This document shows, one piece after another, positions 8,310 through 17,408 of a stretch of 64,000 bases of DNA. The notes below the pieces were generated by a model, which made no database searches, was not told the origin of the DNA, and saw only the letters and a program-made list of their open reading frames with translations. The DNA comes from an uncultured Lachnospiraceae bacterium (GTDB lineage Bacteria > Bacillota > Clostridia > Lachnospirales > Lachnospiraceae). Numbering within the stretch: the first letter of the stretch is position 1; each line of letters opens with the position of its first letter. Location: contig CAKQYS010000010.1 in assembly GCA_934293375.1 (NCBI GenBank), forward strand, positions 1 to 64,000. Reading direction: 5' to 3'. The position numbers were made by a program, and so were the translations under genes.

Positions 8310-8783
8310 TTATAATACACACACCATGATATATTCTTCATCGTTTTCATCAACAATCTCAAATCCAACATTTTTATACATCTTCACAGCATAGTTTTCC
8401 TTCTGTACTGCTAAAGAAGTTTTCTTATATCCCCTGCTTTTCAACTCTGTAATCATTTGTTTCATCATTGCTGTTCCGATACCATGTCTGCGATATTCTT
8501 TATATAGAGATATGGCAAAGGACGGAACACCATCTTCCACATGTCCATAGTCATCCATGATGCGAACCCAAACTGCTCCAACTATTTTCCCTTCTACTTC
8601 TGCAACAAAACAAATATCATCTTTCTGTGCTCCAAAATCCTGCACATAAACCTGTAATTCCGGTGCATTAATAATCTCTCTCGGTGGTGCTTCCACTCCC
8701 TCAGGAATAAAAATTGCCTCATACAAAAAGTCGTTCATCAACTTATATTCATTGCCATTTATTTTTCTAATATTTATATTCAT
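8310..8783 (-). CDS. GNAT-family N-acetyltransferase
   Basis: A 157-residue GNAT enzyme. The acetyl-CoA loop is visible as YKEYRRHGIGTAMMKQMI (the R/Q-x-x-G-x-G/A motif), preceded by a beta strand VEGKIVGAVWVRIMDD and followed by AVKMYKNVGFEIV. It would transfer an acetyl group from acetyl-CoA to an unknown amine or antibiotic. The start at 8783 (MNINIRKIN) has TTGGAGGAAGAAT upstream and is preferred to the ATG at 8807. It lies 38 bp upstream of the broken AraC gene on the same strand. Confidence 0.85.
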   Translation of the reverse strand: MNINIRKINGNEYKLMNDFLYEAIFIPEGVEAPPREIINAPELQVYVQDFGAQKDDICFVAEVEGKIVGAVWVRIMDDYGHVEDGVPSFAISLYKEYRRHGIGTAMMKQMITELKSRGYKKTSLAVQKENYAVKMYKNVGFEIVDENDEEYIMVCVL

Positions 8784-8847
8784 ATTCTTCCTCCAATCAA
8801 TTTGCATTACTGATCAGATGTCATTCCACACATATGTGTATCTCCCT

Positions 8848-9087
8848 TTAATTCAACTCATTCCACACATCCACATAATCCTGCGGTCCACCCGGACGCA
8901 TGGCAAAGCTTATATAGTTCGCTGGTTCTTCCCATGCAAATCTTGCCAAACATCCTGCATCGTCCGGCTCCTCCAACACAACCTGTGCTTCTGCCTTATC
9001 GCAGTCAATCACAAGTTTCTTTCCATCCATATCTGTCATAACGACTACATTTCTCTTAGCATTGTAAAAATACAAATTGTATTTCAT
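8848..9087 (-). CDS. DUF6061-like small protein
   Basis: A 79-residue acidic protein (MKYNLYFYNAKRNVVVMTDM, DDAGCLARFAWEEPANYISF, PGGPQDYVDVWNELN). From memory this pattern fits DUF6061, small Lachnospiraceae proteins of unknown role; I could not check the assignment. It lies between the DUF1848 gene and the GNAT gene, all on the minus strand. No transmembrane segment or catalytic motif is visible. Confidence 0.6.
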   Translation of the reverse strand: MKYNLYFYNAKRNVVVMTDMDGKKLVIDCDKAEAQVVLEEPDDAGCLARFAWEEPANYISFAMRPGGPQDYVDVWNELN

Positions 9088-9105
9088 AAAATTTTTCTTT
9101 TCTTC

Positions 9106-10050
9106 CTAAATATCAAATAAATTCATTTGATTATCTATAAGCGATTTTACTTTTCTTTCCTTAATAACATCTGTATCATCTATTTCGCCAAATAATAAAG
9201 GAGATTTGGGATTGTGCATACCAAAATTCTTTTCTACTGTGTTTGAACTATAATTTGCATAACAATACAGACATCCATTTTTACATGTATTATAAGCCCC
9301 TATATCAATACTTGCCACGCATCCACATTCTGCTCTTTGATTTGTATCTTTATCAACATTAAGTTTAAATTCACCAATTCTCTCTATTCGTTCCCTATCA
9401 ATACAATGGGCGTTTTCAACCCCTATATTATGAAAATCTCCAATTTCAGCACAAGTATCAATATATAAACCATGCTCCTTTGCTATTTCTACAAATCTTT
9501 GTAATAATTCTACTTGCATTTCATATGTATCTTTGACAATATTTAAGGTCTTTACATTTCGTTCTGTATTTCTATACAAATCCATAAAACTCACAGTACA
9601 CTTCTCTGTATAATCAGCCAATTTTGAGGCTAACACTTCAAAATACTTACAGTGGTACTCCATTGAGTACTGCCCATTAAAGAATATCGGATCATATCTC
9701 CATATAACTTTTTCTTTTCCGATTTCTTTGGATATCTTTTGAAATGTCGGAATAATAATTTTATTTTTTGATGGTAAATTTCTTTCAACATCTGGACCAT
9801 ATGCACTCAAAGTAAATTGAAAATAATATGTATAATCTTTAATTTGCTCTAAATATGGCAACATCGGCGTTGGATTTTTTGTCCAAAATACGATTGCATC
9901 AACAACATCTGGAGATAAATCTATCTTACTTACCTGATGTATATTCATCGGATTTCTAACCAACACATATTTCTCCGTTAATCTATTAATCAACCATTCC
10001 GAATAGTAAGATGGTATATCTGTACGTCTACTTGCACTAATTATCATCAA
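9106..10050 (-). CDS. DUF1848 protein with C-terminal Cys cluster
   Basis: A 314-residue protein of DUF1848, a family related to radical-SAM/TIM-barrel enzymes. The N-terminus MMIISASRRTDIPSYYSEWL and the block VFWTKNP are diagnostic. The C-terminal CGCVASIDIGAYNTCKNGC and CLYCYAN hold a cysteine cluster likely to bind Fe-S. The reaction is unknown. It overlaps the end of the upstream methyltransferase-like frame by 4 bp, so the pair is probably translated together and may act on one substrate. Confidence 0.85.
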   Translation of the reverse strand: MMIISASRRTDIPSYYSEWLINRLTEKYVLVRNPMNIHQVSKIDLSPDVVDAIVFWTKNPTPMLPYLEQIKDYTYYFQFTLSAYGPDVERNLPSKNKIIIPTFQKISKEIGKEKVIWRYDPIFFNGQYSMEYHCKYFEVLASKLADYTEKCTVSFMDLYRNTERNVKTLNIVKDTYEMQVELLQRFVEIAKEHGLYIDTCAEIGDFHNIGVENAHCIDRERIERIGEFKLNVDKDTNQRAECGCVASIDIGAYNTCKNGCLYCYANYSSNTVEKNFGMHNPKSPLLFGEIDDTDVIKERKVKSLIDNQMNLFDI

Positions 10051-10919
10051 ATCACCTCCAATATTAATTGGGCACTTTCACAAGACTTGGCTACACAATA
10101 ATCATAAACAAATCTACTCGGAATTGCACTTTCAAATATATTCTGATTACTTATATGTCGAATCGAACCCGCATAATAATTATGCTCTTTAAACCTTCTA
10201 CGTAATTCACTTGAAACTGTTAATCCAACCCTTTCAATTTCTTCTACAAACAAAGGAAAAGCATCACGTCCCGTGTTAATACTATCTGCATCATTAATAA
10301 TAATTAATAACGGTGAATTCTTGGGCTTATTCCTAACTATATTTTCTGCCAATTGCGAAAACCATTTTCGCATTCCAGACCTTCCAACAATATCATAAAA
10401 GAATGATATTACATACTGTAAAACAATGACATTGCACTTATGTAATTCATGTGATTCAAAGTATGTCAAAACATCTATATTGTTCCTTAATTGTGCTCTA
10501 CCTTTTCTAAAATTATTCTCAATATAATTGTGAATCTTACCCCAATACTCATTTTTATCCACGCCAATATATGATATTGGTTGTTCATAATCCATATATT
10601 CAAATGCCATCAAGTCAGGTGCACCTCCACATCCTAATGATAAAATATGAAAGTATGGATAACTTGATAAATCCATTTGTCTTAGTGCATATATCATTTC
10701 TGAACAGTACTTATACGAATATCTACAAACATAGTAATCAAGCAATCTTTCACAATCATACTCATCCCTATATTGGTGTACATGATAATGAATATCATCT
10801 AATCATTCTTTACAATGTTCACCACAATTTCCTTCACAAATTGTTTTAGCCGTACACGGAAAGCAATCGCTTTTCTTATATTCTTCATCACAAAATGAAA
10901 CCAAATCATAAATCAGCAT
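10047..10919 (-). pseudogene. SAM-methyltransferase-like gene interrupted by in-frame TGA
   Basis: The reading frame starts at ATG 10919 (MLIYDLVSFCDEEYKKSDC) with AAAGGAGATTTTCAC in front and runs to 10047 in a single frame, broken only by TGA at 10803-10805. The first part (38 residues) is cysteine-rich (CFPCTAKTICEGNCGEHCKE). The second part contains a SAM-binding glycine motif ILSLGCGGAPDLMAFEY and IGVDKNEYW. The 57 nt directly after the TGA are open but contain no ATG, GTG or TTG before the TTG at 10745, so the parts belong together. The TGA would complete a C-x-x-(TGA) pair, so the ancestral codon was probably Cys. A nonsense mutation is most likely; selenocysteine is a formal alternative. 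No Sec machinery is in the window. Confidence 0.7.
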
Positions 10920-10936
10920 GTGAAAATCTCCTTTTT

Positions 10937-11245
10937 CTAAACCATCCCAAAATGCTCTAACATTTCCCGTATAGCCTTTTCCCTCTCCGCTGGACACTGA
11001 GGTTTCCTACTATCTTCCGACTTCGGCTGGTTATAATTCTCCCCAACCTCTATTCCACATTTCCTTTTTACCTGTGAAATATACAGATTAGAAACCTTCA
11101 ATCCATGCTCTTTCAGCACATACTCCTGAATTTCCTTATAAGTCGCCTTGCTCTCCGCACTCGTCACATCAAGCTCATCCAGTTCCAACTCCACCTCAAC
11201 ATAATCATCCGCTTTTTGTTGGGACAAGAGAACAACCGTCTCCAC
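10937..11245 (-). CDS. RlmD-tail-type protein (102 residues)
   Basis: The protein begins VETVVLLSQQKADDYVEVEL and continues with ATYKEIQEYVLKEHGLKVSN and KCGIEVGENYNQPKSEDSRK. Tails of this kind recur in Lachnospiraceae, where they are often annotated as 23S rRNA methyltransferase because they follow an HVETVVLLS segment like the end of RlmD. The start shown is a GTG without a good ribosome site. The frame is open upstream to about 11389 and reads SSHVETVVLLS across the join, so it may be a fragment of a longer fusion. It lacks any methyltransferase domain. A copy with an internal deletion lies at 70-240. Confidence 0.55.
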   Translation of the reverse strand: METVVLLSQQKADDYVEVELELDELDVTSAESKATYKEIQEYVLKEHGLKVSNLYISQVKRKCGIEVGENYNQPKSEDSRKPQCPAEREKAIREMLEHFGMV

Positions 11246-11248
11246 ATG
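11235..11248 (-). repeat. 14-bp direct repeat of the rlmD 3' end, putative att site
   Basis: CATGTGGAGACGGT on the minus strand, encoding HVETV, is identical to 28859-28872 inside the last codons of rlmD and is in the same orientation, 17.6 kb away. Conjugative elements with large serine recombinases are known to integrate in rumA/rlmD genes, so this is a plausible attachment-site scar. About 230 bp between this site and the SEC-C gene (11249-11477) hold no convincing gene. Confidence 0.6.
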
Positions 11249-11477
11249 GCTCGATTGCTCTAGATTGATGTCAATAATCCGCCGGATTGAGCCGTTCGTT
11301 CGCGGGAATATATCAATGGCTTTTTTGACCTCAAAATAGCCATTTTTTCGACCGCGCTCGTATGCGGAAACAGGTCGATGTGGTTGTCCCTACTTATAAT
11401 ATGCAAATGCACAGATTTGCCGACCGCTTCAAGACCTCGCTCTGACGGAACAAGTCTGAAATCCCATCGTCTCAACC

Positions 11478-12830
11478 TTAATTCTTCCCGTGACAGAATT
11501 TGTACTTTTTTCCGCTTCCGCATGGACATGGATCATTACGTCCTATCTTCTTTGGCCAGTTTGCTCTTTCCTGAACCATAAGTGGTATTTTGCCATCATA
11601 CATAAGAGAAAGTTCTCTTAGTCGATACAGGTATTCTGAAACACCCAATAAGGCCTGAAACATGTGCATTGCTTCATTTTCAAATTCGAGAAGGAATTCC
11701 ATTTTCTTTATGGTTCTGTCTTTTGGATTTGGAATGTAAGTGATAACCTGACTCACCGCGTCATATTCAACATCATTGTGTCCAATCGCATTTCTCAGTT
11801 TTGCATTTACTACAACATCCAAGAAATCGGTATAGACTTCTGTGTTCAAGCAAAAATGATACCTTGATGCCTTTGTGAGCTTTATATAATCCTCTAAAGA
11901 AGATACATCCTTTTCCAAAGGATTCATCGAATTCGCGTCAGCCCTGTATTTTATGTTATTAAGAGTGACCGGGATGACAAGCAAATTACCAAGGGCTTCA
12001 TAAACATCCAAATAGAACTGTTTTACATTATCAAAGCTACTTGTTGTCGAGCCTTCAACTTCAAAATCAAAAGAATCATCTTTGCAATACTGTAAAGCGA
12101 GAGCAGGAATGAGGCGCTGGTATATTTTTATAAAATCATCATAGACCTTATATATCAAATCCTGTAGCTCCTCAAGATGATAACCATCATGTGAATTTAA
12201 GAAGTCTACTAAGCTCTTCAGCTGAACAGAGTCCAGTTTCATAATTCCTGCACTAAAAGAGAGATTATCCAATATATCTTTTTTGAGTGCAGAATAAAAC
12301 CCATGAACTTCAATCATATGAACAGCTCTCAATACCTCAGACTCATCTCTGCACTGAAAGTATTGTCCGGAGAATTCCTTTTGTATCTCCTGAACAAGGT
12401 ATTCACTATTACTTCTGAAGAGGTCAATGATTCTTTTATAGCTCTTCCATTTCTTTTCTGTTGCATTAAGCTGTGATACCGCTTTTCCGAACTGCTCATA
12501 TGAATCATCCGTCTTCATACGATTCATATAGCGGATAAACGGAGTAATGACGACTTCTTCCAACTCCGCTGCTTTGCCTTGTTTCACGGTCGGAAATTCA
12601 CCAGAGCATTCAACCATGTAATCAGCTTCAGCATCCGGAATTTCATCCGCATTGTCAAAAGAAAACTTTAGCCCCGGTCGGTCTTGTCCTATCTTAACGC
12701 TGCCAGATAAGGAAGTACCACATTTACCGCAAGCCACAACAATAGGATGTTCTTCTTGCCATCCAACCTGTAATCGGACTCTGGTAATACTTCCGCAAAC
12801 CTGACATTTTATAAATGTATTAAAAACCAT
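11478..12830 (-). CDS. Zinc-ribbon, HEPN-motif and SEC-C protein
   Basis: A 450-residue soluble protein. It begins with a treble-clef-like zinc ribbon (CQVCGSITRV, then CGKCGTS), has a long helical middle, and around residues 343-352 carries KLRNAIGHNDV, an R-N-x3-H motif typical of HEPN domains. The last 22 residues are a SEC-C metal-binding motif (GRNDPCPCGSGKKYKFCHGK), as found at the end of SecA and many defence proteins. It is the last gene of the minus-strand island that encodes the type I restriction system, 86 bp after the PD-(D/E)xK gene. RNase activity is possible but unproven. Confidence 0.7.
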   Translation of the reverse strand: MVFNTFIKCQVCGSITRVRLQVGWQEEHPIVVACGKCGTSLSGSVKIGQDRPGLKFSFDNADEIPDAEADYMVECSGEFPTVKQGKAAELEEVVITPFIRYMNRMKTDDSYEQFGKAVSQLNATEKKWKSYKRIIDLFRSNSEYLVQEIQKEFSGQYFQCRDESEVLRAVHMIEVHGFYSALKKDILDNLSFSAGIMKLDSVQLKSLVDFLNSHDGYHLEELQDLIYKVYDDFIKIYQRLIPALALQYCKDDSFDFEVEGSTTSSFDNVKQFYLDVYEALGNLLVIPVTLNNIKYRADANSMNPLEKDVSSLEDYIKLTKASRYHFCLNTEVYTDFLDVVVNAKLRNAIGHNDVEYDAVSQVITYIPNPKDRTIKKMEFLLEFENEAMHMFQALLGVSEYLYRLRELSLMYDGKIPLMVQERANWPKKIGRNDPCPCGSGKKYKFCHGKN

Positions 12831-12916
12831 GCATTTTCTCCATTCATATTATCAAGCATTAAATCGCCTCAACCTTTGACGGCTCCGCAAGTGCATGGGA
12901 TTTCATTGTCGTAGCC

Positions 12917-13375
12917 CTAATATGCCTCTGCTGGGATCGATGATCCATCTCTGACAATCTTGATTGTTCCATCATCAGAAATTTCTATTACAGAGACATC
13001 TTCAAGCAAATGCCCATGTGCTCGAACATAATACTCAGCCAGTGTTTCCTGCTTGCCACGAAACACTGCTTTTTTCATACAAAGCAGCTTCTTTGTCCCA
13101 GAAGGCAGAAAGCCAAAGTAAAATACAGCCTCGTCCAAGCCCATCAACTTTGCGCTCGGAACATTCCCGGAATCAGTCCATGTATAACATTTGCACTCAG
13201 CCACGATAGACCTGTCAGCATTGGCAAGATCAAACTTGTGCTCCTTTGGCGGTCTGCCGATGGGGATTGCTGCTTCTTGCTCAAAATATGTATTATATTT
13301 TTCTTTGAGAATCGTTTGCACAAATTCTTGGAACTTGCGTCCGATGTGCGGATTCTCAGAATTTAAATTTGCCAT
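12917..13375 (-). CDS. Small PD-(D/E)xK nuclease-like protein
   Basis: A 152-residue protein; the start at 13375 (MANLNSENPHIGRKFQEF) follows GACGAGGAGCACTG and lies just after the stop of the upstream gene, whereas the longer frame would overlap that gene. The core KEHKFDLANADRSIVAECKC matches the D...ExK pattern of restriction-endonuclease-fold enzymes, followed by PSAKLMGLDEAVFYFGFLPS. It probably acts with the large DUF262/DUF1524 protein upstream. Single-domain proteins of this fold are often accessory nucleases of restriction loci. Target unknown. Confidence 0.7.
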   Translation of the reverse strand: MANLNSENPHIGRKFQEFVQTILKEKYNTYFEQEAAIPIGRPPKEHKFDLANADRSIVAECKCYTWTDSGNVPSAKLMGLDEAVFYFGFLPSGTKKLLCMKKAVFRGKQETLAEYYVRAHGHLLEDVSVIEISDDGTIKIVRDGSSIPAEAY

Positions 13376-13398
13376 CAGTGCTCCTCGTCCTGAGTGGA

Positions 13399-16300
13399 CT
13401 ATTGCCAATCTACCGTTATATACGGCACAATCAAATCGTAGAACTTCTTTGACCATTCTGCATGGAACTTTGCCATCTGCGGCCAGTCATCCTCGTTTTC
13501 AATGCTCACATTATCAAGCTGAATAAATACCTTTGAGGATTTGATATCATCTCCACGGTTCCACTGAAGCTCCGTTCCCAGCTTCGATTCAATCTCGCTC
13601 TTGTGCTGGTAAAGAGCATCAAACGCAGCTTTATTCTCTGACCTCTCCGCTCTGGCAAACACGACCTCTGAACGTGCAGAGTCAAAATTCGCAACACAGC
13701 AGAGGTAGAAACCTCCAATGCCAAAGAAGCCGTTTATCCAGTTGTCCGTACTCGGATTTACATTGCTGAAAGAGCCGGGATTACCATGAGCCTCATGGAT
13801 TTGTGTTAAGGCATACGTCCAGTAACGTTTTCTGATCTCAAACCTCGTTTCAGAGGAATCACCGCTTATACTGAGATGCTCTCCAGTCATAGATAACGCT
13901 GTCGTGATCCGGTCAAAATGGTCGATGATCCAATCAAATATTTTCGGCTGCTCTGCTGGATTGAATACATCAGCCTTCTCCTCAATAACGATGGAACGTG
14001 TTGTACCTGTCAATTTTGAGTATTCCCAATTTAGGTTCTCACCAAATTCGGCCTCAATCTGGTCTTTTAATTCCTTCAGACGGTTATAGGTATCCACATT
14101 ATAGGTGTAGATGCCCATCTTGATTCGTTTACCATAGGGAATGGAAAAGAATAAATGATAACCGTTCGCGCCTATGTGCACATCGTAATATGTACGACCA
14201 GCAGCTTTCTGTTTTGCTATATCACTTGATCTGCCGTGCTCATAAGCATAGTTTACGAATGCTGTCCAGAATTGCAGTTTTTGATCATCTCCGGAGCCTT
14301 CTGCACTTTCCTCGGATTCCGGTACATTCACCGATACTTCCTCCAACTCCTCCGGGATTTCTCGTCCATCTTTGACGAATGAAATGCCGATCAGTTTTTC
14401 CAACTGTTCCTCGTCGAATTGCAGGTTCCAGCGTTCCTGCATAAATACGAGGAGTTTTTCTGTTCTGCTGTATATCTCAAATGCAGTCCAATCCTGCAGT
14501 TTGGATACCTCTATCTCTGAGTGAGATCCATTCTCGTACCCGCGACGTCCCGTGGTTTTGGAATGCTTCTTATCCTCAAAACTATCATTCTGCAAAGCCG
14601 AGTTTACGCTCTGAGACAATGGCAGAAGGTTCCCAAGTGCTCCGGAAAGAATCTTGATTTCGGAATCCTTAAACTGCCGGTACATATTACGCCAGTAATA
14701 CTTCGTCGGTGTCTGAGGGAGGATATGTTCGATGGACACTTTATCCTTCTCGGACTTTGTAAACATTGACCACATACAGAAACGATCTATATTATTTTTC
14801 TCTGCCAGCTTAGCCTCATATTCATAAAAGAAGTAGCGCAGACTGTTCCAGTCGTAGTAGCCATTTCCTGTAGAAAAATATTTCTCAATTCTGGTGACAA
14901 AGTTCTGCGTGGCAAAATCGATATCGTTCGTAGTCCTGTCATAGATTTCTTTACAGAGAACATCAACATCTGTTTCTTTCACATACACCTGACGCGCAGC
15001 TCGATAATAATCACTGCTACCATAGGATGCATTAAAATTACCCAAGCGAAATGCGACAAAGATAAAGCGTTCGATAGCTTCAAAGATTTTAACTCTGCTG
15101 TTTGCAGAAATATCCCGTCGACTGATGATCGCAGTAATCAGAGGTCTGAAATGTCCGATGCCGATACGGTTAAGCCTATCGACTCGTTTTTGCTCTTCAG
15201 GAGTAAGATTAACACTTTCAAACGGAAAATAGGTGTCATACCAGTACTTCGCCATATCTTTGAGGCTGTTGACATAGTCCTCGATTTCTTTTGGCTGGAG
15301 TTTGGATACCTCTATGATTTCCTGTTCTTCTGTTTCGGGAACTTCCGTGTCGTCAGCATCATTTACATCATCGCTGATAACCGACTCGGCCTCTGTTTCA
15401 ACCAGAACTGGTGCCTTTTCAAATATGCCCTTTGACGAGAACTTGCTCAGAAGGAATTTGATATAGTCATCGCCACGTTTACGGGAATACCTAAAATAGG
15501 TAATCCAATGGGCACGCAGGAAGTCATCGTCAGAAAGAGGAACACTCTTGTTCCTACCAAGCTGATAGTAGACTTCCTTCCAAGCGTCATTTATCTTCTT
15601 GCGGAGAGCAGACTTGTCCTTCTCGTCAAACACCTCATCATCATAAAGCGTGGTCAAATAGATTAGTCTGTTTTTCAACAATTCAAGATTCGTCAGCTTC
15701 TTACCACGATTGTTCATGGTCTCAAAAGCTACAAATACATCGTAATCGTCGTCGATTTCATGAAGATTAAACATCAGGCGCTGTGTGAGCTTCTTATACA
15801 GCGTATTTACTGCCTCAAGTCCGCCTTCTCCAGACTCTTCATATAGCTTCCTGATGTTTTCTGCAAAAAAGTTCTTTGCAAACTTTAGATTCTTCGTATA
15901 GTAGGTCTCATTCACCGCGCCGGAATACGGCTCATCGAACACCTTATATTTCATGTATTCAGCGCTGGGATTGTCGACCTCATAACCAAAAAGGTATGTT
16001 GTTACTACTCCATTCGGTGGTCTTTTTCGGCAGATGTATTTTGAGACGATCTCTTCGACCGTTTCATACCCCAGCGTGATTTCCTTATCAGACTTGCCCT
16101 TGTTCTCATCCAAGCTGCGCACGAATCCCACAATCTCGTTCAAAAGAATGACAAACGTGGTAATGCGCTGCTGACCATCGACTATATGGCAAGGCTTATA
16201 TCCGTTCTCGACCAGCCACAGATCTTCACCCCAACTGATGGTCTCCTTGCCTTTTAGAGGCTTAAGGGACAGGAGGCCTGTATAGTGATACCGATCAGTC

Positions 16301-16431
16301 TGAAGATTTACAAGGTCATCCCAAAAATCCACCAACTGCTGCTGAAGCCATGCATAACCCCGCTGATAGTCCGGTATCCGGAATAATCTATTTTGAAAGA
16401 GCAGCGACAATGGCTGCAGCTCATTTGCCAT
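13399..16431 (-). CDS. GmrSD-like DUF262/DUF1524/DUF4268 protein
   Basis: A 1010-residue protein. The N-terminal DUF262 domain (ParB/Srx-like, NTP-handling) shows FRIPDYQRGYAWLQQQ and the signature HIVDGQQRITT at residues 82-92. The middle carries a DUF1524 HNH-type nuclease motif, SIEHILPQTPTKYYWRN, near residue 570. The last 270 residues (YDVHIGANGYHLFFSIPYGK) fit DUF4268. This layout is that of the GmrSD family of modification-dependent (type IV) restriction enzymes, which cut DNA with glucosylated hydroxymethylcytosine, and of SspE-like proteins. The ribosome site is GGAGGGAATACATT. It lies 39 bp after mrr, in the type I restriction operon. Confidence 0.85.
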   Translation of the reverse strand: MANELQPLSLLFQNRLFRIPDYQRGYAWLQQQLVDFWDDLVNLQTDRYHYTGLLSLKPLKGKETISWGEDLWLVENGYKPCHIVDGQQRITTFVILLNEIVGFVRSLDENKGKSDKEITLGYETVEEIVSKYICRKRPPNGVVTTYLFGYEVDNPSAEYMKYKVFDEPYSGAVNETYYTKNLKFAKNFFAENIRKLYEESGEGGLEAVNTLYKKLTQRLMFNLHEIDDDYDVFVAFETMNNRGKKLTNLELLKNRLIYLTTLYDDEVFDEKDKSALRKKINDAWKEVYYQLGRNKSVPLSDDDFLRAHWITYFRYSRKRGDDYIKFLLSKFSSKGIFEKAPVLVETEAESVISDDVNDADDTEVPETEEQEIIEVSKLQPKEIEDYVNSLKDMAKYWYDTYFPFESVNLTPEEQKRVDRLNRIGIGHFRPLITAIISRRDISANSRVKIFEAIERFIFVAFRLGNFNASYGSSDYYRAARQVYVKETDVDVLCKEIYDRTTNDIDFATQNFVTRIEKYFSTGNGYYDWNSLRYFFYEYEAKLAEKNNIDRFCMWSMFTKSEKDKVSIEHILPQTPTKYYWRNMYRQFKDSEIKILSGALGNLLPLSQSVNSALQNDSFEDKKHSKTTGRRGYENGSHSEIEVSKLQDWTAFEIYSRTEKLLVFMQERWNLQFDEEQLEKLIGISFVKDGREIPEELEEVSVNVPESEESAEGSGDDQKLQFWTAFVNYAYEHGRSSDIAKQKAAGRTYYDVHIGANGYHLFFSIPYGKRIKMGIYTYNVDTYNRLKELKDQIEAEFGENLNWEYSKLTGTTRSIVIEEKADVFNPAEQPKIFDWIIDHFDRITTALSMTGEHLSISGDSSETRFEIRKRYWTYALTQIHEAHGNPGSFSNVNPSTDNWINGFFGIGGFYLCCVANFDSARSEVVFARAERSENKAAFDALYQHKSEIESKLGTELQWNRGDDIKSSKVFIQLDNVSIENEDDWPQMAKFHAEWSKKFYDLIVPYITVDWQ

Positions 16432-16470
16432 AATGTATTCCCTCCAACTTCCTGCTTTTTCGCAATCGAA

Positions 16471-17388
16471 TTACTCGTCCTGATATTCAGCCAGAGCATC
16501 CGTATCGATTGCCTTAATCTCAAACGTTTTCCTCGTTGACACACAGAAGTTATACTCAATCATCAGATTTGCAAGTCTCTCACCATCAATCAGAATAATG
16601 TGATGAGTATTTGCGTAATCCTTAGCCTTCTGCGAGAATTTAGCTGTTGTAACAAAAAGTCCATCACCGTGCTTCCCGGCAATCGCACCTACAAAGCTCT
16701 GAATGTCCGGCTGTCCAACGACTCTATCCGGTGCCCATTCCTTAGCCTGCATATAGATCAAAGAAAAGCCGAGCTTGTCCTCCATGATCACGCCATCAAT
16801 TCCATCATCACCGGAAGCGACTGTTGCATGACTTCCGTAAGCTACAGTTCCATATCCCATCTTCGAAAGAAGATCAACAACGAGCTTTTCAAAGGTGTAT
16901 GGTGAAATTTTCAGAACTTCACTCAACAAATCAGATGCAAGGCTTGCATTAATCTGCTTGTATGCGTCTTCAAGCTGGTCATCGGGTGTAAGATCCGTCT
17001 GCTTTGAAATCACAGGCACTGTATCATCTCCATTTGTAGGATCAGAGGCGGATGCAAAATCTACAAATGAAGGAAACTGTTCCAAATATTTGGAATCTAT
17101 TTTCTCCGGATTTTCTGCAACCACCTTCTTTCCAGCTTCTGTAATAACAATAGTAGCGCGGGCAGGACTATCAAGGAGTCCAGCTTTTTTCAGATAAGTC
17201 TTCGCCCATCCGACCCTGTTTTTAAACACGGTTTGCCTGCCGCTCGGAAGCATTTCCGCGAGGTCTTCCGCTGATAAATTTAGCTGTTGAGCTAACACGG
17301 CAGTAACGTCTTTAATTTTATAGACCTCACCGTCTTTTACTGCTGTCAGTAAAGGCTTCATCAATTCATCGTATTTTGGCACTGCCAT
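16471..17388 (-). CDS. mrr: Mrr-type restriction endonuclease
   Basis: A 305-residue protein with the Mrr N-terminal winged helix (PKYDELMKPLLTAVKDGEVY, LNLSAEDLAEMLPSGRQTVF) and the Mrr catalytic PD-(D/E)xK domain (TFEKLVVDLLSKMGYG, GDDGIDGVIMEDKLGF, YMQAKEW). Mrr enzymes cut DNA carrying foreign methylation, or are set off by it. The start at 17388 (MAVPKYDEL) has CAAGGAGGAGGACTAACA upstream and lies 20 bp after the stop of the metallopeptidase-HTH gene. Placing an Mrr next to a type I methylase is notable, because the host methylation must not trigger it. Confidence 0.9.
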   Translation of the reverse strand: MAVPKYDELMKPLLTAVKDGEVYKIKDVTAVLAQQLNLSAEDLAEMLPSGRQTVFKNRVGWAKTYLKKAGLLDSPARATIVITEAGKKVVAENPEKIDSKYLEQFPSFVDFASASDPTNGDDTVPVISKQTDLTPDDQLEDAYKQINASLASDLLSEVLKISPYTFEKLVVDLLSKMGYGTVAYGSHATVASGDDGIDGVIMEDKLGFSLIYMQAKEWAPDRVVGQPDIQSFVGAIAGKHGDGLFVTTAKFSQKAKDYANTHHIILIDGERLANLMIEYNFCVSTRKTFEIKAIDTDALAEYQDE

Positions 17389-17408
17389 TGTTAGTCCTCC
17401 TCCTTGAC

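Noticed and set aside
10782..10800. ATGATA/TATCAT hairpin after the TGA as a SECIS element
   Set aside because: Only 6 A-T-rich pairs and too close to the TGA for a usual bacterial SECIS.
11260..11529. 89-codon minus-strand ORF between the rlmD-tail ORF and the SEC-C gene
   Set aside because: Its start lies inside the SEC-C coding region in another frame, it has no ribosome site, and the frame that continues the tail ORF runs through the same bases.
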